From Thiorhodovibrio litoralis (GTDB lineage Bacteria > Pseudomonadota > Gammaproteobacteria > Chromatiales > Chromatiaceae), in NCBI RefSeq assembly GCF_033954455.1, contig NZ_CP121473.1:3148501-3212500 (forward strand): a stretch of DNA of 64,000 nt, in the 5' to 3' direction. A program made the translations under genes and the position numbers. How positions within the stretch are numbered: the stretch's first letter is position 1; the number at the start of each line of letters is the position of its first letter. Below, piece after piece: positions 20,405 to 29,400 of this stretch. The notes beneath the pieces were generated by a model, which worked only from the letters and a program-made list of their open reading frames with translations, ran no database searches and was not told the origin of the DNA.

Positions 20405-22194
20405 CAGTGGCGCGCTCCCTTGGGTGAGAAAATGCGGATGAGACTGTGAATGATGATGCCCGCCAGGGTGCCACCAACCAGCAGGGTGCCGATGATGTCC
20501 AGCCAGTGGTTATGATCCCGCCCGGGAAGATAAATCCCCTCCACCGAGGCCAGACGGCTCGCCTTTGGCTGATGGCAGTCGCGGCAGGCCAGCGCGTTCT
20601 CTTTGGGCGCGACCATGTGGGTGATGGGCCACCATGACAGCGTCTCGATAAAGCCAAACTCGCCTGAGTACTCCAGCCCGAAATCCGCCATGCCCTTGGC
20701 GATGGCCGCGCCCATGTCGTAGTTGCCCCAATAGGCCGCCTTATCCTCGCCCCAGAGCTTGGTATAGACCAGCGTCCCCCGCCCCTTGTCATAGGGTTGC
20801 CAGGTATGCATGCGCTTGAACGGCCAGATGCGCGAGCTCGGATCATCGTGCGAGCCGCTAAAGCCGTTGATCTCAATAAATTCCGCATTCGGGTCGAACT
20901 GGGTATCGATGGTGGTATAGCGCATCTGCCCGTCGAACCAGGCATATTGCGGGATCACATTCTCGTCATAGGTAAAGTCGCCCTTGATCGACTTATAGGT
21001 ATAACGGTGCTCACCATTGCCCTGGATATAGCCTTCCTCGTGGTAGCCCTCGCCATCGCGGGTCTTACCAGAGGTGCGCCAGTCCCAGTCAACGATAGTC
21101 GCCACGCCACCACGCGCGAACTCAGGAATATGGCAGGTCTGGCAGGCAACGCTCTGCACATGATCATTGAGCTTGAAATTGGCCAGTGAATCGACCGGAT
21201 GCGGCGCCAGCCCATGGCAGGACTCACAGGTGGCGACATCGGTGCGCATGCCCGGCTGGCCGGTGCCCTCAAGATCCTTCGACACCACCTGATAGCGACT
21301 GCCGGCCCAAATATGCCTGCTAGTGATATGGCAGGCGGTGCAGGCGAAGTTGAGCCCGTCCTCGCCCATGTGCACATCAAGCCGGCGCGGCGGCGCTTTC
21401 AGCGCGCTCGATAGATCGCCGTGCTTCACATTGTCGCCGCCGCCGCCGTAGAAGTGACAGGTACCGCAGTTGGCGCGCTCGGGCAGGCCAACACTCTGCG
21501 CAACGGCAGGGAAGTCGATCGGCGGCTTGCCCTCAAACATCACCGAGCAGGCACTGTTTCCGGGGCTGTTTGGGGTTTTGTAGTAGGTGCCGGTGGTCTC
21601 GTGACAGACCAGGCAGTCGATCTTGGTCTCGTCGCTGAAGTCGAAGCTTTCGTCCTTCCAGCCATAACCGGCGTGACACTGCGCACACATCCCCTCGTTA
21701 CCTCGGGAATTGGTGCAGAAATTATTGATTAAATAGCGTTTACCCAGTTGCTGCCCGGTATCAGGATTCACATAGGACCAGGTCCAATGGATGTTCTGCA
21801 TGAAATGCTTGCCAGTCTCGGTGTGGCAGCCAAGACAGGCTTTGGTCACCTCCGAGCCATCGGCAAAGGGACCTTTGAGCTGATCAAACTTGCTGTGGTC
21901 CGCCGTCCCGCCCTGCAGCGGACCGGACACCTGCGTGCGGTTGTCTGGCGTGGCCGGGGGCGTGGGCCAGCCGTCGTGTGCCGCCTCGGCAAGAACACTC
22001 GGCGCCCCACCCAGGATCAAGACACCCAAGCTTAAGGCCGCCACAATCCGCACGGCCAGTATTCGCAAGGCCAGTATCCGCAAAGCTAGTATCCGTGCGA
22101 TCAAGCTTCGCCCGATCAAGCTTCGCCCGATCAGACTTGGCGGCCGCGGAACTTGAACCGGCGGCGAACAGGAAAACCAGGTACAGTGACGCAT
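20404..22194 (-). CDS. Octaheme c-type cytochrome, tetrathionate reductase family
   Basis: The 596-residue exported protein has exactly eight CxxCH haem-binding sites (CLGCH, CAQCH, CLVCH, CGTCH, CTACH, CESCH, CQTCH, CRDCH) between about residues 118 and 540. The spacing resembles the octaheme tetrathionate reductase described from Shewanella, which also reduces nitrite and hydroxylamine in vitro. A C-terminal hydrophobic helix (LDIIGTLLVGGTLAGIIIHSL) anchors it to the membrane. The signal peptide n-region is unusually long and made of a repeated (L/I)(I/A)(G/R)R-type pentad encoded by 15-nt tandem repeats. The true substrate (tetrathionate, nitrite, hydroxylamine or another) cannot be told from sequence. 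It is probably translationally coupled to the cytochrome b gene. Confidence 0.92.
   Translation of the reverse strand: MRHCTWFSCSPPVQVPRPPSLIGRSLIGRSLIARILALRILALRILAVRIVAALSLGVLILGGAPSVLAEAAHDGWPTPPATPDNRTQVSGPLQGGTADHSKFDQLKGPFADGSEVTKACLGCHTETGKHFMQNIHWTWSYVNPDTGQQLGKRYLINNFCTNSRGNEGMCAQCHAGYGWKDESFDFSDETKIDCLVCHETTGTYYKTPNSPGNSACSVMFEGKPPIDFPAVAQSVGLPERANCGTCHFYGGGGDNVKHGDLSSALKAPPRRLDVHMGEDGLNFACTACHITSRHIWAGSRYQVVSKDLEGTGQPGMRTDVATCESCHGLAPHPVDSLANFKLNDHVQSVACQTCHIPEFARGGVATIVDWDWRTSGKTRDGEGYHEEGYIQGNGEHRYTYKSIKGDFTYDENVIPQYAWFDGQMRYTTIDTQFDPNAEFIEINGFSGSHDDPSSRIWPFKRMHTWQPYDKGRGTLVYTKLWGEDKAAYWGNYDMGAAIAKGMADFGLEYSGEFGFIETLSWWPITHMVAPKENALACRDCHQPKASRLASVEGIYLPGRDHNHWLDIIGTLLVGGTLAGIIIHSLIRIFSPKGARH
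22054..22143. repeat. Six 15-nt tandem repeats inside the octaheme cytochrome signal peptide
   Basis: Six consecutive 15-nt units (for example ggccagtattcgcaa, ggccagtatccgcaa, gatcaagcttcgccc twice in a row) encode a repeating five-residue hydrophobic/basic motif at the start of the octaheme cytochrome. The period is a multiple of three, so copy-number change keeps the reading frame. Confidence 0.85.
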
Positions 22195-22587
22195 ACAATC
22201 GACTCCTTTGGCAGTTTGGTGTGGCTATTGTTTTCGGATACCAGATAGCAAGCCGCTACCGGCGCACCACGACCACAAATCCAGCATCGTCGAAGATTGC
22301 AAACTTGTCAGTGACTTCGCGCAACCAATCAAAATTGTCCGAGCCAATTTTAGGGAAATCAAAATGCTGAAAAGTTGGCAAATTTCCAATTCTTTTCTCG
22401 CCAACTTGTTCAACATGATCAATACTTTGAGTTACAATAAAACGAGCAGACCCGCGACGATGACTGTCGCCTACAGACAAGCCCGCGCAGGCTCCATATA
22501 ACACTCTGTTTTCGTAGACATTAACGCCCTTGCCCCAAGGCCCTAAACTCTACAAGACCCCAAACTTACACAAGGCATAGCCTCTCC
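22195..22587. promoter_or_regulatory. AT-rich divergent control region upstream of the octaheme cytochrome
   Basis: This 393-bp region is visibly more AT-rich than its surroundings. It lies upstream of the octaheme cytochrome on one side and of a small membrane ORF and mltD on the other, so it should carry divergent promoters. A half-palindrome TTCAACATGATCAA (22409-22422) has one perfect Fnr-type half site (ATCAA) but a poor other half. I found no convincing gene in it. Confidence 0.4.
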
Positions 22588-22779
22588 ATGATGATGTTGC
22601 GACCCAAACCCGCCTTTGCCTCGCCTCGCAGGCGCCGACGGATTGACCTGTTCAGCGCGGTCTTGGTCTTCGTCCTTCTTGGGCTGCCGATGTCGCTGAT
22701 CTATCAGGTCTCGGTCCACTATCTTGGCGATAATCCCGCCATCGCCTTTGTCGATATGCTGCGCGTTGGGGAACCCTAG
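22588..22779 (+). CDS. Small single-pass membrane protein, hypothetical
   Basis: The 63 residues begin with a basic stretch (SPRRRRRIDL) followed by one hydrophobic helix (FSAVLVFVLLGLPMSLIYQV) and a short tail. This topology is credible for a small inner-membrane protein. It lies 63 nt before the mltD start on the same strand. I do not recognise a family, and its coding status rests on composition and position. Confidence 0.45.
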   Translation: MMMLRPKPAFASPRRRRRIDLFSAVLVFVLLGLPMSLIYQVSVHYLGDNPAIAFVDMLRVGEP

Positions 22780-22842
22780 CCAAAGAGCTCGTTGCTCCCG
22801 GCTCCGGTACAATCAACGTACGACGAGAGCCGACGCACACTA

Positions 22843-25158
22843 ATGCCCGCCAGCCAAACGCCCGATAAAGAGCAAGGACACCGCAGCACCCAGTCACTTC
22901 GTCGCAATGGAACGCCACATCTGACCCCAGGTCTTAGCCAGGGTCCGATCCCTCAGCGCGCGCTCAAACCGCGCCGGCAGCAACTCCTCACCTGCCTGCT
23001 GCTGCTGACACTCACACCCTTCTGGACTCTCACGCCTTCCTCGCCTGGCGCATACGCAGCCCCGTCCGATCCATTCCCCCGCCCACCGGCGTTGCAGCCG
23101 GCGATGCGCTTCTGGATGAGGATCTATTCTGAATTCGATATTTCCAGCGGCTTAATCCACGACAGCCGCGACCTGTCGATCATCTACACCCCGCTGTATC
23201 TGAACCAGGGCGCCCCCCTTGCCTCGCAAAACCGGGTGATTGAAGAAACCATCGCCCACTATCGCGCGGCCATGCTGGCGTTGGCCGAAGGCAAAAGAGC
23301 CGACCTCAATGCCTTTGAGCAGCACGCACTCGAGCCCTGGCGCCGGCGTGGCGGTCAGCCGCATGAGTTGCGCGAGGCGGCGGAACGCATCCGCTTCCAG
23401 CGCGGACAGGAGGATCGCTTTCGCGAAGGGCTGGAGCGCGCGCAGCCCTGGCAGCCCCAGGTCGAGACCATCTTCCGCGAGCGCGGGCTGCCTGTCGGTC
23501 TCGCCGCCCTGCCCCATGTGGAGTCATCCTACAACCCCAAGGCGATCTCCAAGGTCGGCGCCGCCGGCCTGTGGCAATTCATGCCCACCACGGCGCGGCG
23601 CTATATCCGGGTGGATGAGGAAATTGACGAGCGCTACGATGTCATTAAATCGACCCAGGCTGCGGCCAATCTGCTGCATCACAACTACTCGGTGCTCGAG
23701 CGCTGGCCGCTGGCCATCAGCGCCTACAACCATGGTCTAGCCGGCGTGCGCCGTGCCGTGCGCGCCACCGGCAGCCATGACATCGTGCGCATCATTGATG
23801 AATACCAGGGCAACCGCTTCGGCTTCGCATCGCGCAATTTTTATGTCGCCTTCATTGCCGCCCATGATCTGTCGGTCGCACCGGATCGCTATTTCCGCCC
23901 ACTCGACCCGAGCGAGGCGCTTGAGGTCGTGGCACCGGCTTATCTCCCCGCGCCGCGACTCGCTGAGTTTCTCGGCATCAGCCTACACGACCTGCGCGCC
24001 GTCAACCCGCAGATGCATCACGATGTCTGGAACGGCAAGCAGCTGATCGCCCGCAATGACCGCCTGCGCCTGCCCCCGCCCATCGAGCAGCCGCTGGCCG
24101 AGCGCAAACTGGCCGAATTCTCCGCGCGCTTCGGGTTCGATGGCCAGCTACCGCTCACCTATTACGATCTCAGCTATGGGGAGTCGCTTTCCGGTGTCGC
24201 CCACCGGCTCGACACCAGTATCAGCGAACTGGTCGCCATGAACGGCCTCGACGACGCCCATGCGCTGCAAACCGGCCAGCGCCTGCGCATCCCGCGCGGA
24301 GAAGTTCCCATCCCACTCGGTCCCGGTGCAGCAATCCTGCTGCCAGAACTGCTCTCCCTGCAAACACCAGAAGAGGACACCCTGGCCATCGCCGCCGCCG
24401 CGCTCGACCAGGAGCCAACACCCGCGCCAACACCCGCACAAGCATCTCCAAGCCCGCCGGAGCTTGCCTCACAAGCCACCGCGCCGACTGAGGCCCCGCC
24501 GATCGCGGCCAACACCACGGCAGCCGACCAACCCGCGGATGTCGCGCAGCCACAGACCAGCATCCCCAGCGCCGGCACCCCAGATGCCCCCCCAGATGGC
24601 CTCCCAGATAGCCCAGCAGATGCCCTCCTAGCCTCTGTCGAGCCAGCCAACGCAACGCCCCTGGCCGAGACCCAGCCCGATCTCGCCGCCGACCCGACCG
24701 ACTACAGCGTCTCCGCCGACGCCAGCATCGAAATCCAGGTTGCAGAAACGCTCGGTCACTATGCCCAGTGGCTAAAGGTCGATGCCAAACAACTGCGCGC
24801 CGACAATGCGCTTGGCGATGACAAGCCGCTGATGATCGGCCAGCGTCTGAAGCTGGATTTTTCGCACATTTCCGCGGAGCAGTTCGAACAGCAGCGCATC
24901 GCCTTCCATCGCAATCGTCAGCTCGACTATTTTGCGCAGTACCGCATCACCGGCGTCGCCGAGCACCTGATTCGTGAGGGCCAAAGCCTGTGGGACATCG
25001 CCGTCAAGACCTACCAGATCCCGCTCTGGCTGCTGCGACAATATAATCCGGACGTCGAAACCAACGCCGTGCTGCCACTCGACCGACCGCTCTATGTTCC
25101 CATCGTCGAGACCCGCATGAAATCCAATGCATCCCTAACAGCGGTGGGAAACCGATAA
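22843..25158 (+). CDS. MltD-like membrane-bound lytic murein transglycosylase with LysM repeats
   Basis: This enzyme cleaves peptidoglycan glycan strands to 1,6-anhydro products. I prefer ATG 22843 (771 residues) to the upstream TTG at 22792. A hydrophobic export segment lies near residues 45-70. The SLT catalytic domain follows, with the glutamate in LPHVESSYNPKA (about residue 227), then GLWQFMPTTARRY and AISAYNHG. LysM modules bind peptidoglycan: one clear (YGESLSGVAHRLDTSISELV) and two probable ones near the C-terminus (VAETLGHYAQWLKVDAKQL; IREGQSLWDIAVKTYQIP). A Pro/Ala/Thr-rich linker of about 150 residues separates them and makes the protein longer than E. coli MltD. Confidence 0.9.
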   Translation: MPASQTPDKEQGHRSTQSLRRNGTPHLTPGLSQGPIPQRALKPRRQQLLTCLLLLTLTPFWTLTPSSPGAYAAPSDPFPRPPALQPAMRFWMRIYSEFDISSGLIHDSRDLSIIYTPLYLNQGAPLASQNRVIEETIAHYRAAMLALAEGKRADLNAFEQHALEPWRRRGGQPHELREAAERIRFQRGQEDRFREGLERAQPWQPQVETIFRERGLPVGLAALPHVESSYNPKAISKVGAAGLWQFMPTTARRYIRVDEEIDERYDVIKSTQAAANLLHHNYSVLERWPLAISAYNHGLAGVRRAVRATGSHDIVRIIDEYQGNRFGFASRNFYVAFIAAHDLSVAPDRYFRPLDPSEALEVVAPAYLPAPRLAEFLGISLHDLRAVNPQMHHDVWNGKQLIARNDRLRLPPPIEQPLAERKLAEFSARFGFDGQLPLTYYDLSYGESLSGVAHRLDTSISELVAMNGLDDAHALQTGQRLRIPRGEVPIPLGPGAAILLPELLSLQTPEEDTLAIAAAALDQEPTPAPTPAQASPSPPELASQATAPTEAPPIAANTTAADQPADVAQPQTSIPSAGTPDAPPDGLPDSPADALLASVEPANATPLAETQPDLAADPTDYSVSADASIEIQVAETLGHYAQWLKVDAKQLRADNALGDDKPLMIGQRLKLDFSHISAEQFEQQRIAFHRNRQLDYFAQYRITGVAEHLIREGQSLWDIAVKTYQIPLWLLRQYNPDVETNAVLPLDRPLYVPIVETRMKSNASLTAVGNR

Positions 25159-25239
25159 ACGCGAGCGACGGATAACAGACCTCACCCCATAAGCCGGGCG
25201 AACCCTTTATCCGCGCGCCGAGCGAGCACAAGCAGCTCG

Positions 25240-25860
25240 TCAGGACGGGCTTTCGGGCTCAATCAGCCCAAGGCCAAACTGCCCCAGCCAGAGCATCACC
25301 GGCAGCACTGAGGGCAGAATCAAAGAACCAAAGTGGTAGCAGAGCGCCACCGCCTCGTGCTGCCAGGGTGAAAAACCCAGCAGTGGGCGCGCTTCCTCGC
25401 CGAGGTTAAAAGAGAGGACCTTCAGAATCTCCGCACCGATGCCGAACACCTGCCCCGCACTCAGCACCATGACCCCCAGCAGCCAGCCGAACAGCTTCTT
25501 CCAGTCCTCATCAATGGGCACAGCCAGCACCAGCGCCGTGTAAAGCGGCAGACTGAAACTGTATTTCAGCGGGTTGATCTCGAACAACAACTCGCCGACA
25601 CCCTGCCCGGGCGCGCCCGATGGCACCAGTTTGGTGACCACATCCAGCCCCGGTCCCATCGTCTCGATGCCAGCAATCACGGCCGGAAACAGCCGTGGCA
25701 GCACCGCTTCCGTCAGCATCGCCAGCCACTGTGAGAGCAAGGGCGACAGGTAGTACCAGGCGCCGAAACACAGCGGCAGCCAGATAATCACGGCCACCAC
25801 AAAGGGCCGCAGCCAGGCGCCAGGTTTAGCGCCAACAAAAAGCGGTCTGTCGCCGTTCAT
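25240..25860 (-). CDS. Exosortase H-associated membrane protein
   Basis: The 206-residue protein has about four to five hydrophobic segments (FVVAVIIWLPLCFGAWYYL, LPLYTALVLAVPI, LLGVMVLSAGQVFGI, SLILPSVLPVMLWLGQFGL). I chose ATG 25860 (MNGDRPLFVGAKPG) over upstream frames because it overlaps the exosortase stop as ATGA, implying translational coupling. Position next to exosortase H is the main basis for the call. Such partner membrane proteins are often found beside XrtH, but their function is unknown. Confidence 0.75.
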   Translation of the reverse strand: MNGDRPLFVGAKPGAWLRPFVVAVIIWLPLCFGAWYYLSPLLSQWLAMLTEAVLPRLFPAVIAGIETMGPGLDVVTKLVPSGAPGQGVGELLFEINPLKYSFSLPLYTALVLAVPIDEDWKKLFGWLLGVMVLSAGQVFGIGAEILKVLSFNLGEEARPLLGFSPWQHEAVALCYHFGSLILPSVLPVMLWLGQFGLGLIEPESPS

Positions 25861-26363
25861 GCGATCGCACCGCCAGGCTGGGTGCGCGGCGGCCTGATCC
25901 AGTGCAGCCAGAACAGAAACACCAGCAGCACATCGAGCATAATCAGCGCCTGCCAAGCATAAAGATGCGCCCACTCGAAGAACGTTTGGTGCCACTGCCC
26001 AAGGTAAAAGAGCGTGATGATGCGCAGCAGATTCAGCACCTGCACCGTCAACACACCGCCAGCCAGGCCAATCAATCGATCGCGCCAACTCGCCGGATAA
26101 GCCACCATGGCCGCCACCAGCGCAATGGATTCCTCGACCCCATTGCAGCCCGCCTCAATCGACACGGCAAAGCCGTTTTCGCGGTTCCAGATCAGATTCT
26201 CTTGGGTCAACACCCGAGCGTCCCAAAGCTGAATGAGCCAGCCGCTCAGCGTTGCCACACTGTTGGTGAAAGGCACCACCACTGCGGCCTGCACCGAGGG
26301 CAGCCATTCGAGCACGAACAGGGCCGTCAAAAGCAAGGAAAAGCGAACAAAGAAGCCTCGCAT
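25857..26363 (-). CDS. xrtH: Exosortase H, IPTL-CTERM protein-sorting transpeptidase
   Basis: Exosortases are multi-pass membrane cysteine transpeptidases that process C-terminal sorting signals, analogous to sortase. The 168-residue protein has the expected helices and the three catalytic residues in family context: Cys73 in EAGCNGVEES, Arg114 in NLLRIITLF and His133 in FEWAHLYAW. The adjacent giant protein ends with an IPTL-CTERM signal, the known substrate class of XrtH. It is followed by its membrane partner with a 4-nt overlap. Small size is normal for this subfamily. Confidence 0.92.
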   Translation of the reverse strand: MRGFFVRFSLLLTALFVLEWLPSVQAAVVVPFTNSVATLSGWLIQLWDARVLTQENLIWNRENGFAVSIEAGCNGVEESIALVAAMVAYPASWRDRLIGLAGGVLTVQVLNLLRIITLFYLGQWHQTFFEWAHLYAWQALIMLDVLLVFLFWLHWIRPPRTQPGGAIA

Positions 26364-26398
26364 AGGACTAGATGGCCTGCATCCGCATGCAAGACGAC

Positions 26399-26422
26399 GG
26401 GCTCGACCTGATTGTCGAGCCC
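26399..26422 (-). terminator. Hairpin after the giant surface protein gene
   Basis: A perfect 9-bp stem (GGGCTCGAC / GTCGAGCCC) with a 6-nt loop lies in the 75-nt gap between the giant protein gene and xrtH. No T-run follows in the reading direction, so it may attenuate rather than terminate, leaving lower exosortase expression. Confidence 0.5.
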
Positions 26423-26438
26423 TGTCGCCCAGCTTAGC

Positions 26439-29400
26439 CTAACGCTCGCGCCTGACGCGAGCGCCGACGGCGACCAACATCATCAGCACCAGCAGCGCAA
26501 GCGCCCATTGCGAGAGGGTCGGAACGCTCTGAGGTGCCACGTTGGGCCCGCCGGGCAAGAACGTAAACGGGGTCGGCTCCGGATTCGTCTGCGGGTTAAG
26601 CGTGTCATCAGACGTCAACCCAACCAGCGGATCACCACCGTCCGGAGGCATCCATTCAGCGATTCCCTGATTTTCATAGGTCGTCACCGTCGTTGAGGCG
26701 ACAGTCACATCGAAGGCGATCTGAAGCTTATTCACCGCCGTAGCGACCGTCGCATTCCAATCCGGGCCAAAATTCGCCACCACTCGCACCAGTCCGCGTG
26801 GGTAGGCCGGGCTTGGCTGATCAACTGCGCAGGAAACCACAGAGGTTATCCCGAAGGGAACACAGCTCGCATTGCCGCTCACGGTCATCCCTACCGGAGG
26901 CTCATCGGTGATCACCACACCGTTCAGAGCGATTGGGTTATCGTTGCCCCACTCCATGGTCCAGCGCACCAGAGACAATCCATTCTGCGTACCGATTTTC
27001 ACCCCAAACGGCGGATCGAACACATAACCAAAAATGGTTTCAGCAGGATCCTCACCCGTAACCGGCGGGAGTTCGAGCGGATCACCGTTCTCATCGACCG
27101 GCGTCATGCTCACTTGAACAAGATTCACCAGGCTGGTATCGCGCATTTGCTCCAGATACCAGACCGCCGTTGCGCCAGGTGCCAATGGCAAGGACGACCC
27201 TGCACGCATGATCATCGCGCTTTGATCGCCGCCTGGTACCACCTGCAACTGCGGGTCATTGAAGACCGGGTCCGCCAATGCTGTCGTACCAGTATTGGTG
27301 AGTGCGACGCACCAGGTAATCGGCTTGGGCGCCCGACTCTTATCGACCACCGCCAGCTCCTTCACGCCTGGACAGCCGGCCCCGGCATCATGTCCCTGAT
27401 AGACCGTCTTGAGCACCGCCAGCTCCGCTGGGGGTAGCGGATCAGCGCTCAGTTCGAGCAGATAGTCCTCCACTTCGCCATCCGGGGCCGATCCGGTCGC
27501 AACCAATCCCAGTCGCGAACTACAGCGGAAGCGCGCGTAACTGTCACCAAGCACGGCATTGCTGGGAACGTCAAATGGGTAGACCGTCCGGACACCCGCG
27601 CCCTGGAGCTGGTCGCTGACGATCTGCTCTTCCGCACCTGAGAACCGCCCGTCGCCATTAAAATCGATCCATCCGCTGAGGTAGCAGCCCGCACTGTCTC
27701 CTACGGTAACTGCGATCTGCGACTGACGGCCAAGCATGAGCGAAGTCAGGAACTCAACCCCATCCTCGTCATCGCCGGCGGTCACGCAACTGCCCGTGGT
27801 GGTGCCGCTGGCAGCCGTCTCATCGTCGGCCAGCGCGGTTACACCCTGCTGGGTGCCCGTATCAGCATCGACGCAGGTGCCCAGATAGGGCGTGCCGATC
27901 ACCAACTCGTGGCTCGGACCACCGGAGGCTTCCGTCGTCTGATAGCTATCAGGCGCATCGCCAAAGTCCAGCTCCGTCGTGATCGGCTCTGGGCTCAGGT
28001 CGAACAGAGAGTCCTCCACTTCGCCATCCGGCGCCGCTCCCGTCGGTGCAAGCCCGCCGGCACTAGCGCAACGGAAGCGCGCATAAGCCGGTCCGAGCGT
28101 GGCGTCCGCAGGAACTGCGACCGTTAGCGGGGTCACGCTGCTCGCAGCCAGAACCTGATCCGTTGCAATCTGCTCATTGGCATCAAGGAAGTCGCCGTCG
28201 GCGTTGAAATCGATCCAAGCGTTGAGCGTACAGGCCGCCAAATCCGCAACGGTGATCTCAAGCTGCGCATCTTCCCCACGGCGCAGTGGATCAAGGAGAC
28301 GCACGCCGTCCTCGTCATCGCCGGCAGTTGCGCAAATGCCCGTGGTCAACGGCATTGCCGTGCCATTGCCAGCCGCATCGTCATCGGCCAGCGCGGTAAC
28401 ACCCTGCTGGGTGCCCGGGTCAGAGTCGACGCAGGCGCCAAGGTAGGGAGCACCATCGACACCGAGAACGTGGCTCGGACCACCGTCTTCGGCCCGCGTG
28501 TTGTAGTTGCTGGTCGACGTGCCTGACTGCGAGTCCGGCGCATCGCCAAAGTCCAACTCAGTCGTGATCGGCTCTGCACCCAAGTCAACCCGATAGTCCT
28601 CCACTTCACCATCCGGTGCCGGGCCAGTCGGTGCAAGTCCTCCGACGCTGGCGCAGCGGAAGCGCGCATATGAGGAACCGTTCGCGGCGTCCGCAGGAAC
28701 CGCGACTGTCAGCGGGGTTCCGCTGCCCGCAGTCAACACCCGATCCGTTGCAATCTGCTCATTGGCGTCAAGGAAGTCGCCGTCGGCGTTGAAATCGATC
28801 CAGGCATTGAGCGTGCAGTCCGCCACATTCGGCGGTACGGTCACTTGAAACCGCGCATTTTCCCCAGGGAGCATTGGATCAAGGAAGCGTACGCCGTCCT
28901 CGTCTTTGCCGGGAGTCGCGCAAGTACCCGTGATCATCGGCGTTTCCGTGCCGCCGGCAGCTGCATCATCGTCAGCCAGCGCGGTCACATCCTGCTGGGT
29001 GCCGGGGTCGGAGTCGACGCAGGCGCCCAGGTAGGGAGCACCGGCCACACCGAGAACGTGGCTCGGACCACCGTCGACGGCCAGCGTGTTGTAGTTGGTG
29101 GTCGATGTGCCTGTCTGCGAGTCCGGTGCATCACCATAATCTGTTGGCGTGATGGTCGGATCAGGCTCGGGCGAGGGCTCCGGATCAGGCGAGGGTCCCG
29201 GACCAGGGTCAGGCGATGGTCCCGGACCAGGGTCAGGCGATGGTCCCGGACCAGGGTTGGGCGGAGTGGCCGGTGCATTCAGAGTGATCCGATAATCTTC
29301 CACCTCGCCATCTGGCGCCGAACCCGTCGCGCCCAGTCCCTGTCGCGTACTACAGCGGAAGCGCGCGTAACTGTCACCGATCACGGCATTGCTGGGAACC

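Noticed and set aside
22409-22422. TTCAACATGATCAA as an Fnr site for the octaheme cytochrome
   Set aside because: Only one half-site matches the TTGAT-N4-ATCAA consensus, and it lies about 215 nt from the gene start; the match is too weak.
29195-29265. Short regular repeats as a possible CRISPR-like array
   Set aside because: The 24-nt units are contiguous, without unique spacers, and encode a Pro/Gly linker in frame.
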